From an uncultured Bacteroidota bacterium (lineage in GTDB: Bacteria; Bacteroidota; Bacteroidia; Flavobacteriales; Flavobacteriaceae): DNA of 64,000 nt. The notes below the pieces were generated by a model. The model was given only the letters and a program-made list of their open reading frames with translations, did no database searches and had not been told where the DNA came from. The stretch spans positions 62,001 through 126,000 of the forward strand of contig CACFJP010000001.1 in NCBI GenBank assembly GCA_902566635.1. Reading direction: 5' to 3'. The translations under genes and the position numbers were made by a program. This document shows positions 38,969 through 49,003 of this stretch, one piece after another (within the stretch, counting starts at the first letter, position 1; each line of letters begins with the position of its first letter).

Positions 38969-41645
38969 GCTATTATTGTTTTTTTTACTGCTGAGTGGTT
39001 TTGGATATACTCAAAAATATCAACCGCAGTTTTCTACTGCAGGGTTTTACCAAACAGACAAGAGTGTTCGTGAAGCTATTAATTTTAATGTAGGATGGCG
39101 CTTTATAAAGCAAGATGTTACTGGTGCGGAAAAACATGATTTTGATGACAGCGCATGGAGCGTTGTAAACCTCCCTGATGGCTTGGAACTTTTGCCTTTA
39201 GCTGCCAGTGGTGGTGTAAATTACCAAGGACCAGCATGGTATCGAAAACAATTTAATTTGAATGAAACCATGCGCTCAAAAAAAATCATACTTCATTTTG
39301 AAGGAATTATGGGTAAATCTAAAATATGGGTAAACGGTGCTATGATAAAAGAGAACTTTAGTGGTTATTACCCCATACATATTGATGTCACTGAATACGT
39401 CGATTTTAAAAAACCAAACACAGTTGCAGTTCGTGCCGATAATAGTAATGACAAAACCTGTCCACCAGGGAAATCACAAGAGCAATTAGATTTCACTTAT
39501 TTTGGGGGTATTTACAGAGACGCTTGGCTGATAACTCATAACCATACTTATGTCACACATCCTACTGCAGCGGAAAAAGTAGCAGGTGGGGGTGTGTTTG
39601 TTCACTATGAAAACCTTTCTGAAAAATCAGTTGATGTTTTTGTTAATGTTGATGTTAATAATGAAGGAAAAAAGATGACAGTATTTGTCCAGCTAGACCT
39701 ACTTGATAGCGATGGGAAAGCAGTAGCATCCTCAGTTAAAGAACACCAACTTCCAAAAAACAATGCTGTACAAACCCATGCGCAATTTACGGTTCTTAAT
39801 CCCAAGCTTTGGCGCCCTGACAACCCACAACTACATGATCTTCGTGTAAGTTTAAAAAATAAACGTGGCGATGTGTTGGATACTTTTATAAAAAGGATTG
39901 GTATTCGAACTGTTGAAATGCGAGGACAAGAAGGTTTTTATCTCAATGGCAAGCCTTACCCACAGCTTTTGATAGGAGCTAATAGGCATCAAGACTTTGC
40001 ACATATTGGACACGCACTTCCGAACAACTTACATTATCGCGATGCATTAAAACTACGTCAAACTGGAATGCGTGTCATTCGGTCGGCACATTTTGTTCAG
40101 GACCCTGCATTTATGGATGCCTGCGATGAGTTAGGCTTATTATTTATTGCGACGATTCCAGGATGGCAATTCTGGAATAAAGACCCTATTTTCATGGAAC
40201 GTATGTTGGATGATGTGCGAAAATTAATTCGTTTGGAACGTAACAGGCCATCAGTATTTATTTGGGAAATTATTCCTAATGAAACGCATTTTCCTGAGAA
40301 ATTTGCTCAAGAAGCTACAAAAGCTGCAAAAGAGGAATTTCCATTTAAAGGCTTATACACGGTAACTGATGCGCGTGAAATGAGAGGAAAAAACCAAAAA
40401 TATTTTGACATGCTTTATTCCAATGACCTAGTGGCAAAATATCCTAACAAAAGTATATTTAAGCGCGAATGGGGCGATTTTGTTGATAATTGGGTAGACC
40501 ATAACTCTGTGAGCCGGGTAGCAAAACAATGGGGTGAGACAGCTCAAATCCGCCAAGCATTGCATTATTTTAAGGAAGAATGGATAGAAAATGGTGAACT
40601 CAAAACCTGGCCTTCACTTACAATGTCTTATGCTGCTAGCAAATCATTAGTTGGTGCAACTATGTGGCATCCATTTGATCATCAGCGGGGATATCATCCC
40701 GATCCCTTTTGGGGAGGTATCATGGACGCCTATCGCCAGCCAAAATTCTCATATTATCTAATGAAAAGTCTCCTTCCAACTAGCGGTCTTGAAAAAGTTC
40801 CCCAAGTTGATGCAAAGCCTTTTGTGTTTTTAGCGCATCTGATGACTCCCTTTTCTGCTGAAGATGTTGTAGTGTTTACCAACTGCGAAGAAATAAAACT
40901 TACAATGTACGGAGAAGAAATTGGCGTAAAGAAAGCCACAGATGCTGCTAACCCAGTACCAAGAGTGCCGGTTATTTTTAAAGATGTTTTTAAATACACA
41001 GATGTTAGAAATAAAAGTAAAAAAGGGTACGGAAAAATAAATCAGGAATATGTTGAGGGTGCGGTAATGAAAGCCGAAGGAATTATCAATGGAGCGGTAG
41101 TAACAGAACACAAACGTTGGCCGGTAGGAAGAAAGAGAAGGCTTGTAATAAAAGTAGATGATTCTGATATTCAGCCCATAGCGGATGGTAGCGATATTAC
41201 TACGGTTGTTGCTTATTTAGTAGATGCGGGTGGAGCGATAAAACGATTAAGTGACGAATACGTACGTTTCACAGTTGAAGGAGAAGGCGAGTTAATTGGT
41301 AGTGAAGCTAATGAAATTAATCCGCAAAAGATGCTTTGGGGAGAAGCAATAGCTCTAATACGCTCAAGCACTACAGCTGGAAAAATTAAAGTTAAGGCAG
41401 CAATACTGAAAGAGGGGATTAATATCCCAGATTTTGCTGAAATTGAGTTTAGCACTGTTGAGGCATCGCAAAATTTGTTTTACAACGAATTGCCGAATAA
41501 AGACACAGCTGCTAAAACTTCGCTTTTAAATGACCAAAACGAAGATTTAGAAAAATTACAAAATGAGTTGCATAAAGTACAAAAAGAGCTACAGGAGTAT
41601 AAGATCAACGAGGTAGGAAAACAACAACAACAATTTATTCAGTGA
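38955..41645 (+). CDS. Glycoside hydrolase family 2 with C-terminal coiled-coil tail
   Basis: Jelly-roll FNVGWRFIKQDVTGAEKHDFDDSAWSVVNLPD; acid/base WEIIPNETHF; nucleophile candidate KREWGDF; W/H-rich ATMWHPFDHQRGYHPDPFWGG. Confidence 0.85.
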   Translation: MPMNRLLLFFLLLSGFGYTQKYQPQFSTAGFYQTDKSVREAINFNVGWRFIKQDVTGAEKHDFDDSAWSVVNLPDGLELLPLAASGGVNYQGPAWYRKQFNLNETMRSKKIILHFEGIMGKSKIWVNGAMIKENFSGYYPIHIDVTEYVDFKKPNTVAVRADNSNDKTCPPGKSQEQLDFTYFGGIYRDAWLITHNHTYVTHPTAAEKVAGGGVFVHYENLSEKSVDVFVNVDVNNEGKKMTVFVQLDLLDSDGKAVASSVKEHQLPKNNAVQTHAQFTVLNPKLWRPDNPQLHDLRVSLKNKRGDVLDTFIKRIGIRTVEMRGQEGFYLNGKPYPQLLIGANRHQDFAHIGHALPNNLHYRDALKLRQTGMRVIRSAHFVQDPAFMDACDELGLLFIATIPGWQFWNKDPIFMERMLDDVRKLIRLERNRPSVFIWEIIPNETHFPEKFAQEATKAAKEEFPFKGLYTVTDAREMRGKNQKYFDMLYSNDLVAKYPNKSIFKREWGDFVDNWVDHNSVSRVAKQWGETAQIRQALHYFKEEWIENGELKTWPSLTMSYAASKSLVGATMWHPFDHQRGYHPDPFWGGIMDAYRQPKFSYYLMKSLLPTSGLEKVPQVDAKPFVFLAHLMTPFSAEDVVVFTNCEEIKLTMYGEEIGVKKATDAANPVPRVPVIFKDVFKYTDVRNKSKKGYGKINQEYVEGAVMKAEGIINGAVVTEHKRWPVGRKRRLVIKVDDSDIQPIADGSDITTVVAYLVDAGGAIKRLSDEYVRFTVEGEGELIGSEANEINPQKMLWGEAIALIRSSTTAGKIKVKAAILKEGINIPDFAEIEFSTVEASQNLFYNELPNKDTAAKTSLLNDQNEDLEKLQNELHKVQKELQEYKINEVGKQQQQFIQ

Positions 41646-41652
41646 AATAATA

Positions 41653-42561
41653 ATGAAAATTATAAGCGATAAGAAGACAGTTCTGCTGATATCCCTATTA
41701 TTTACGCTATATTCATGTGGTGGCGAAGATATAGTCAAAAATAGCGATGATCCAGAGGAAATAACAGATGACACTTTGGAGCGTTTTGTTCCTGATGGTT
41801 ATACAAAAACATGGGAAGATCATTTTGATGGCACAGAAATAAATACTGCTCATTGGACGGTAGGATCATTAAGAGATCCAGAAACAGGAGATATTGTACC
41901 AGGTGCCGATGGGGATCATTTGCTTAAAACCAAATACAGTGGTTATGTTACTATAGAGGATAGTTATTTAGAGGACAGTGCTTTAGTGTTACGAAATCAA
42001 AAAAGGTCCTTTACAGGGACAAGCCCTGCGGGCAATTACAGTTACACTAGTGGTTGGGCGATGTCTATGCACAAAGTATATTTCAATAAAGGATATATTG
42101 AAATGCGAGCGCAGTTTCCATCAGGAGATAAGGTTTGGCCTGCACTTTGGTTGATAGCTGAAGATTTAGTTTGGGGACCCGAGTGGGATATGTTTGAATA
42201 TTTTGGTAAAAATACTGTAGGTGAAGATGTGATGGGAATGCATTTATTAGTTGATGAATGGCCCAATCAAAAATGGGATACAGGTTATATTTATAATTTT
42301 GACGCTACATATGACTGTGAAGCATGGCACGTTTATGGATTTGAATGGACAGAAGAAAAGGCGGTTTGGACTGTAGATGGAGAAATAAAAAGAGAGCTGC
42401 TCAAAAGTAACTTAAGTCCTAATAGAGCAAATTTATGGCCCAACGAAGACATGTATATTGTATTCAATAATGAAGTTCAAACCAATGCAACTGATCGAAC
42501 TACTCAATGGCCAAATTACCTTAAGATTGATTATGTTGAAATTTATAAGAAAGATAATTAG
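41653..42561 (+). CDS. Glycoside hydrolase family 16 lipoprotein
   Basis: Lipobox LYSCGGED; IEMRAQFPSGDKVWPALWLI...PEWDMFEYFG (ExDxxE catalytic motif). Confidence 0.92.
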   Translation: MKIISDKKTVLLISLLFTLYSCGGEDIVKNSDDPEEITDDTLERFVPDGYTKTWEDHFDGTEINTAHWTVGSLRDPETGDIVPGADGDHLLKTKYSGYVTIEDSYLEDSALVLRNQKRSFTGTSPAGNYSYTSGWAMSMHKVYFNKGYIEMRAQFPSGDKVWPALWLIAEDLVWGPEWDMFEYFGKNTVGEDVMGMHLLVDEWPNQKWDTGYIYNFDATYDCEAWHVYGFEWTEEKAVWTVDGEIKRELLKSNLSPNRANLWPNEDMYIVFNNEVQTNATDRTTQWPNYLKIDYVEIYKKDN

Positions 42562-42583
42562 AGCAGATCTTTTAATTGGTGCA

Positions 42584-44008
42584 ATGAAAAAGTTTTTCGC
42601 TACTGTGATATATTTCTGTGTAGTTTCATTACCGTTAATGGTAAGTGCACAAGAGCAAAAACCAAATGTTATTTATATCCTTGCAGATGATTTGGGCTAT
42701 GGCGATGTAGGATATAATGGGCAAGAACTCATTGAAACACCTGAGCTTGATAAACTTGCTAACAATGGAATCCGCTTTACTAATCACTATTGCGGAAACG
42801 CAGTTTGTGCGCCAAGCCGTGCTTCTTTGTTGATGGGGCAACACCCAGGCCATGCCTATATCAGGTCCAATAGTCCAGGTTATCCCGATGGGCAAACACC
42901 AATTCCAGCAGATTCCGAAACCCTTGGTAAACTTATGCAACGTGCGGGGTACAAAACAGCTTGCATTGGCAAGTGGGGATTGGGTGGTTTTCATGATAAA
43001 GGCAATCCCAACAAGCAAGGATTTGATTATTTTTATGGGTACACAGATCAAGTGCTAGCTCATAATTATTACCCAAAGTATTTATGGCAAAATGGAAAAA
43101 AGCAATTTCTTGACAACGGAAATGGCAAACAAAATGACTACAGCCACGATCTATTTACAGAAAAAGCCATTTCATTTATCAAACAAAATAAAAATGAACC
43201 TTTCTTTTTGTACTTAGCCTATACTATACCGCACCTCAAATTACAGGTACCGGATTTGGCACAATACAAAGACAAAGAATGGCCCGAAAACATGAAGATT
43301 CAAGCAGCAATGATTTCAAGAATGAGTAGAGATGTTGGGGTTATAGCTAAATTACTGGAATCCTTGGGGTTAGACAAGAATACCCTAATAATGTTTAACA
43401 GCGACAATGGTGCACATGGAAAGGCTGGAACAGAAGCATTTTTTAAGCCCTCTGGCAAATTAAGAGGTATAAAAAGAATGATGTATGAGGGTGGAATTCG
43501 CTCTCCGATGTTTGCCTATTGGCCAGGAACAATTGAAGCAGGTAGTGTTAGCAAACATATTTCAGCATTTTGGGACATGCTACCAACCTTTTCTGAGTTG
43601 ACAGGCGAACCTATCAATGGGCGTACGGATGGAATATCGATGCTACCCACGTTATTGGGTAATGATGTAAAGCAAAAAAAGCATGAATTTTTATATTGGG
43701 AGCTTTATGAGGGTAGGCCCAATAGTGCTGTTCGATTTGGCAAGTGGAAGGCGGTAGTCAAAGACAGACGAAAAGGACTTAATCTAGAACTTTATGATAT
43801 AGAAAAGGACATGGCAGAGCAATTTGATCTTTCCCTACAGCATCCAGAGGTGGTAGTCAAAATTCAGAATATGATGCAAAAAGCACATGTAAAAAATCCC
43901 TTTTGGGACAAATCATTTTCACCGCTATTTAATACAGAGGCAGCTGCTGAGTTTAATGGAGTAAAACCCGACCCTAGCAGATTTTACAATCTTCAAAAAA
44001 AGAAATAA
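42584..44008 (+). CDS. Sulfatase (family S1, arylsulfatase A-like)
   Basis: Start corrected to ATG 42584 (MKKFFATVIYFCVVSLPLMVSAQ signal peptide); PNVIYILADDLGYGDVGYNG; CAPSRASLLMG. Confidence 0.93.
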   Translation: MKKFFATVIYFCVVSLPLMVSAQEQKPNVIYILADDLGYGDVGYNGQELIETPELDKLANNGIRFTNHYCGNAVCAPSRASLLMGQHPGHAYIRSNSPGYPDGQTPIPADSETLGKLMQRAGYKTACIGKWGLGGFHDKGNPNKQGFDYFYGYTDQVLAHNYYPKYLWQNGKKQFLDNGNGKQNDYSHDLFTEKAISFIKQNKNEPFFLYLAYTIPHLKLQVPDLAQYKDKEWPENMKIQAAMISRMSRDVGVIAKLLESLGLDKNTLIMFNSDNGAHGKAGTEAFFKPSGKLRGIKRMMYEGGIRSPMFAYWPGTIEAGSVSKHISAFWDMLPTFSELTGEPINGRTDGISMLPTLLGNDVKQKKHEFLYWELYEGRPNSAVRFGKWKAVVKDRRKGLNLELYDIEKDMAEQFDLSLQHPEVVVKIQNMMQKAHVKNPFWDKSFSPLFNTEAAAEFNGVKPDPSRFYNLQKKK

Positions 44009-44014
44009 TAGCCC

Positions 44015-45880
44015 ATGTTTCATGCCTCTCGTTTTTTCACAACCATTTTCTTTTTTACTTTAACGGTATCAACAGGCTTTTCATTTGCTCAGAAACCCAA
44101 CATACTTTGGATTTATGCAGAGGATACCTCTCCATGGATGGGATGTTATGGTGATGATGTTAACGTTGATGCAACTCCTAACATTGACGCGATAGCGGAA
44201 GTAGGGGTGCGTTTTAACAGGGCGTATGTTCCGGCACCTGTTTGTTCTGCTACCAGATCTGCAATGATTATTGGCCAGTCAGCAATTCGTTTTGGCGCAC
44301 ATCAACACCGATCTTCTAGAACCCCTAAAACGCGTATTCCACTTCCTCAAAATTATAAGCTACTACCTGAGCTGCTTTCTGAGCAAGGGTACACCACTTT
44401 TAACTTTGGTAAAGCAGATTATAATTTTGCTTGGAATCAGGATAAAACCTACAATTACAAGCTCAAAAAAAGAACCGATTTCTCTGAGCTAGTGAATAAA
44501 CAGCCGTTCTTTGGTCAAATTCAACTTAGGGGAGGCAAAAACAATACTGAAAACATAAATATAGAAATTAAAGTTAATCCGAATATTGTTGCTGTTCCCG
44601 CGGATTATCCAAATAATAAAATCTTTAAAGAGGTAGTAGCCCAACACTATGAGGCAATTCGTTTAGATGACAATATTATTGGGAAGATTATACAGCAACT
44701 AAAAGACACTGGGCTTTACAAAAACACCATTGTGGTTTATTTTTCAGACCACGGTGCCAACAACCTTCCAAGGCATAAACAAATGCTCACTGAAGGAGGA
44801 TTGCATGTGCCATTTGTAGTTATGGGGCCAAATAAATATGTCCCAAGCGGTAAAGTTCGTAATGATTTGGTAAACATGCTAGACCTTTCCGCTACTACAT
44901 TGTCTTGGGCAGGAGTTAATGTACCAAACTGGTATGAAGGGCAAAATTTATTTTCAAAAAACTTTACACCAAGAGTTTTTGTTTCTGCACACAAAGACCG
45001 ATTAGATCATACAATTGACAGAGTAAGAACGATAAGAACTGAAAATTATAGATACATTCGAAATTATAAATTAGACCGTATTTTTTTGCAGCCGCAATAC
45101 AGGGATTCAAAAAACTTCATTAAAAACCTTTATCATTTGTATAATTCAGGAAGACTTTCTAAAGTCCATAAAGAAATTTATTTTGGTGAACGCCCTGCAG
45201 AAGAACTATATAATGTAAGTACTGATCCTGCAATGATTTATAATTTGGTTGGAAAACCTACATTTAGTTTAGAACTTAAAAGGCATCGTAAATTGCTAGA
45301 CCAATGGTTAGCCTTTGGTGACATGGGTTCAGAAGCTGAACCTATTGCAAATCTTAAGGCAAATGGCGATGGAAAAAAATGGGGTGAAGGAGTTAATCCA
45401 GAATACGAAAAATATCGCGTGGATTCTGATGGAGATGGCTTATCTGACAGCTGGGAAATAGCCAATAAGAGAGACCCACGTGATGGGCTGCTTTATTTTG
45501 ATTTTGACTGTGGGGGTTGGCAAACAGAAGGTTGGGAGTCGACAGACATTTCTTCCAATTTGGCGGGAAGCTTGGGATATCTGGATTTTAAACTTGATAG
45601 CAAAAAAGGAACGATACATAAAATAGGATTACAAATTAGAGAAACCAATCATCAAAAAAGCATTGCCATTAAAATGAAATCAAACGCCAGCTTGAAAATT
45701 TTTGTTGCAAATGATTATGGCTACTTGGGCACTGCAGAATATTCGGGTAATTCATCTTTTGAAGAAGTATTGATCCCTCTCAATAATAGCACCAGTTTGA
45801 GCGGCACAACAAAGCTAAAAATTTCGTTTCGTGGCAAGAAAAATGACTTGGTTGAAATAGATTATATAAAACAATTATAA
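44015..45880 (+). CDS. Sulfatase (family S1, S1_8-like) with Ca-loop and C-terminal beta-sandwich domain
   Basis: PNILWIYAEDTSPWMGCYGD; CSATRSAMIIGQSAIRFGAHQHRSS; downstream DSDGDGLSDSWE and a ~110 aa extra domain. Confidence 0.88.
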   Translation: MFHASRFFTTIFFFTLTVSTGFSFAQKPNILWIYAEDTSPWMGCYGDDVNVDATPNIDAIAEVGVRFNRAYVPAPVCSATRSAMIIGQSAIRFGAHQHRSSRTPKTRIPLPQNYKLLPELLSEQGYTTFNFGKADYNFAWNQDKTYNYKLKKRTDFSELVNKQPFFGQIQLRGGKNNTENINIEIKVNPNIVAVPADYPNNKIFKEVVAQHYEAIRLDDNIIGKIIQQLKDTGLYKNTIVVYFSDHGANNLPRHKQMLTEGGLHVPFVVMGPNKYVPSGKVRNDLVNMLDLSATTLSWAGVNVPNWYEGQNLFSKNFTPRVFVSAHKDRLDHTIDRVRTIRTENYRYIRNYKLDRIFLQPQYRDSKNFIKNLYHLYNSGRLSKVHKEIYFGERPAEELYNVSTDPAMIYNLVGKPTFSLELKRHRKLLDQWLAFGDMGSEAEPIANLKANGDGKKWGEGVNPEYEKYRVDSDGDGLSDSWEIANKRDPRDGLLYFDFDCGGWQTEGWESTDISSNLAGSLGYLDFKLDSKKGTIHKIGLQIRETNHQKSIAIKMKSNASLKIFVANDYGYLGTAEYSGNSSFEEVLIPLNNSTSLSGTTKLKISFRGKKNDLVEIDYIKQL

Positions 45881-45993
45881 AGACATTGAAGATATGTTAA
45901 CCAGCACAAAATCATGGGTAATATTTAGCACCTTACTATTCCAGTGTTTTATTTATTTTGAGCAGTTGTATTGAACCATTCATAAAAAACGAC

Positions 45994-47592
45994 ATGCTTA
46001 GACATATTTTTACTTTTTCACTCATCTCTTTATCTTTTATAGCCACATCACAAGAACAGCCAAATGTGTTGTTGATTATGGCAGATGATCTTAACGATTA
46101 CATTGGTGCTTTTGGTGGGCACCCTTATGTTAAAACACCCAATATGGACCGCTTGGCAGCATCGGGTGTACAGTTTTCAAATGCACACACCAACGTACCT
46201 GTTTGTCAGCCTTCAAGAAACAGTTTATTTACAGGAGTTTATCCGCACGATTCCGGAGATTTTGGCTGGACACCCATGTCAAAACAACCTGTGCTTAAGC
46301 ACAATAAAACCATGATGGAGTATTTTGTTGAAAACGGCTACCAAACCTTAGGTACAGGAAAATTGACACATGGAGCGCCCCAACAACATTGGCAAGAATG
46401 GGGGAATAATCCTAAGCATAATTATGGGCCATTTTATTTTGATGGTGAGGAAATTGGTGTATTACCAAACGTACCAGACCCCTACCGCCGGATAGGAACT
46501 ATTGATGGCTCTTACGGACGTATTTCTGAAGGTGGCATCACCAATGGTAAATATGGTGAAATCGGTTTGGTTTATGGATGGGACAAGAAGCCGTACAGGT
46601 TTCAAGGCAACGATGACAGGGACCTACTTCAAGGAGAATTACATGCTCAATGGGCCATTGAAAAGTTTGAAAAAATTGCACAAAACAAAACAGCAAAGCC
46701 CTTTTTTATGGGTGTCGGTTTTGTGAGGCCTCATACACCGCTTCATGCTCCCGACGAATATTTTGACATGTATCCCATTGATGAAATCGAATTGGATAAA
46801 TGGATTGACGGTGATGAATTGGACACCTTCTGGAAAGAAAATTTTCAGGGCAACCTATCGCTAGAGGGTGATGTAAAAACAGTTTACGGATACAGAGGAG
46901 GAAATCTTAAAGGTCCATTGTTATTAAAGACATTGGTAGATTCATACGGAGGAGACAGAGAATTAGCTCTTAAATATTTCCTACAAGCCTATTTAGCATG
47001 TATCACATTTGTTGATGATCAGGTTGGGAAAATTTTAGACTCTTTAGAATCAACAGCCTTGAGTAAAAACACCATAGTCATTTTAACCAGTGACCACGGA
47101 TGGCATTTAGGCGAGAAAAACCATTTATTTAAGAACTCTCCTTGGGAAGAAAGTACACGTGTGCCGTACATTGTCCGCATTCCTAATAGCGAAGTGAGAG
47201 GTATTGTAAACCACCCAGTGTCACTAATCGATATTTTTCCAACATTGATTGACTATTGTTCACTTTTGGGTAACACCAAAAAATCAAATTCCGGTGGAAA
47301 TCTAGGCGGGTATTCTTTACGTGCATTTTTAGAAAATCCAAATACAAAAAATTGGAAAGGGCCTAATTATGCCTTAACAATTGTAGGAAACTATGGGCTG
47401 AAATACCCAAAAGAAAAACAAAACTACTCCATGCGCACAAAAGATTATAGATATATTAGATATTCTAATGGAAAAGAGGAGTTGTATCACAACAAAAAAG
47501 ATCCCTACGAGTGGCACAATGTAGTCTTTGAAAAAAGATATAGAACGAAACTTAAAACATTTCGTGCCCAATTAAATAATGTAGTAAATTAG
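45994..47592 (+). CDS. Sulfatase (family S1, iduronate-sulfatase/S1_7-like)
   Basis: Start corrected to ATG 45994 (MLRHIFTFSLISLSFIATSQ); NVLLIMADDLNDYIGAFGGHP; CQPSRNSLFTG. Confidence 0.92.
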   Translation: MLRHIFTFSLISLSFIATSQEQPNVLLIMADDLNDYIGAFGGHPYVKTPNMDRLAASGVQFSNAHTNVPVCQPSRNSLFTGVYPHDSGDFGWTPMSKQPVLKHNKTMMEYFVENGYQTLGTGKLTHGAPQQHWQEWGNNPKHNYGPFYFDGEEIGVLPNVPDPYRRIGTIDGSYGRISEGGITNGKYGEIGLVYGWDKKPYRFQGNDDRDLLQGELHAQWAIEKFEKIAQNKTAKPFFMGVGFVRPHTPLHAPDEYFDMYPIDEIELDKWIDGDELDTFWKENFQGNLSLEGDVKTVYGYRGGNLKGPLLLKTLVDSYGGDRELALKYFLQAYLACITFVDDQVGKILDSLESTALSKNTIVILTSDHGWHLGEKNHLFKNSPWEESTRVPYIVRIPNSEVRGIVNHPVSLIDIFPTLIDYCSLLGNTKKSNSGGNLGGYSLRAFLENPNTKNWKGPNYALTIVGNYGLKYPKEKQNYSMRTKDYRYIRYSNGKEELYHNKKDPYEWHNVVFEKRYRTKLKTFRAQLNNVVN

Positions 47593-47594
47593 AA

Positions 47595-48998
47595 ATGATG
47601 ATAAAAGGTGTTTTTATATTTAACGTGTTACTATTTGTTGCACCAATTTTTGTGTGGAGTCAGTCTAAAAAACCCAATTTAATTGTGATCATGACTGACG
47701 ATATGGGCTATGCAGATGTTGGGTTTAATGGGTGCACAGATATCCCTACACCCAATATTGATTCTATTGCATATAATGGCGCACACATTGTAAATGGTTA
47801 TGTGTCATTTCCAGTTTGTGGACCTAGTAGAGCAGGTTTTATGACGGGCCGCTATCAAGACAGATTTGGCTTTACAACCAACCCAACTATTGATCCGACA
47901 AATGATATTGCTGGTCTTCCACTTGATGAAAAAACCCTAGCTGAGGTTTTACACAAAGAGGGTTATAAAAGTGCTATTGTAGGAAAATGGCATTTGGGTA
48001 CACATCCGAATTTTCATCCATTAAATAGAGGATTTGATTATTTCTATGGTTTTTTATCTGGAGGGCATAATTACTTTATGAATCAATTGACTGTAGAAAA
48101 TCTTGAAAATGTTAAATCAAAATGGGCTTGGTATAGAACAAAGCTGTGGGAAAATCTTAAAACACTAGAATTTGAGGATTATAAGACCGACTACTTAACA
48201 GATGAGCTCAGTGAGGCAGCCCTTCGCTTTATTGATAAACAAGCTGAAAATGACCAATCTTTTTTCTTATTTCTCTCTTATAATGCTCCACATACACCTA
48301 TGCATGCCACTGAAAAATACCTTTCAAGATTTCCAGAAATACAGGATAGAAAAAGAAAGACCTATGCAGCTATGGTAAGTGCTGTTGATGACGGAATAGG
48401 ACTAGTACTAGAGACGTTGAAAGAAAATGTTATAATTGAAAATACCATTATTGTGTTTTTATCTGATAATGGAGGTGCACATAACAATGCTTCTCAAAAC
48501 ACACCTCTGAGAGGAACTAAAGGAAGTGTTTACGAGGGAGGACTAAGAGTGCCATTTGCCATACAATGGAAAGGAGTGATCCCTGTAAATACAAAGTACG
48601 AAGAATCGGTATCTTCATTGGATATTATGGCAAGTATGGTTGACATTTTAGACATTAAATTAAGTCGGAAAAAACCACTAGATGGTGTAAATATCATACC
48701 TTACCTGACTGGTGAAAAGCAAGGCGCGCCTCATGATTATTTGTTTTGGCGAAAGTGGGAACAAAACGCCATGGCAGTAATTCATGGAGATCATAAACTA
48801 CTCAAATCAAATAAAAGATCAGAGACAGAAATTTATAATTTGAAACTTGACGTTTCTGAGTCAAAAAACATTAAAAGCACCAACATTGTTTTGGAAAAAC
48901 AATTGCAAAATGCGTGGAATCATTGGAATAAAAAAAATATAGACAGGATATTCCCAACATTAGGTGAAAACGAATGGTGGACTAAAAATGAAAAATAG
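47595..48998 (+). CDS. Sulfatase (family S1, S1_19-like)
   Basis: PNLIVIMTDDMGYADVGFNG; CGPSRAGFMTGRYQDRFGF; VGKWHLGTHPNFHPLNRGFDYFYGF. Confidence 0.92.
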   Translation: MMIKGVFIFNVLLFVAPIFVWSQSKKPNLIVIMTDDMGYADVGFNGCTDIPTPNIDSIAYNGAHIVNGYVSFPVCGPSRAGFMTGRYQDRFGFTTNPTIDPTNDIAGLPLDEKTLAEVLHKEGYKSAIVGKWHLGTHPNFHPLNRGFDYFYGFLSGGHNYFMNQLTVENLENVKSKWAWYRTKLWENLKTLEFEDYKTDYLTDELSEAALRFIDKQAENDQSFFLFLSYNAPHTPMHATEKYLSRFPEIQDRKRKTYAAMVSAVDDGIGLVLETLKENVIIENTIIVFLSDNGGAHNNASQNTPLRGTKGSVYEGGLRVPFAIQWKGVIPVNTKYEESVSSLDIMASMVDILDIKLSRKKPLDGVNIIPYLTGEKQGAPHDYLFWRKWEQNAMAVIHGDHKLLKSNKRSETEIYNLKLDVSESKNIKSTNIVLEKQLQNAWNHWNKKNIDRIFPTLGENEWWTKNEK

Positions 48999-49003
48999 AT
49001 TTT

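Noticed and set aside
42458-42583. Upstream extension of the sulfatase ORF starting at 42458
   Set aside because: Overlaps the GH16 gene; the signal peptide and sulfatase domain begin at ATG 42584.
44221-44310. CSATR sulfatase motif as evidence of an inactive sulfatase
   Set aside because: C-S-A-T-R is, to my knowledge, common in the S1_8-like group and keeps the Cys and Arg, so it is not a sign of inactivation.
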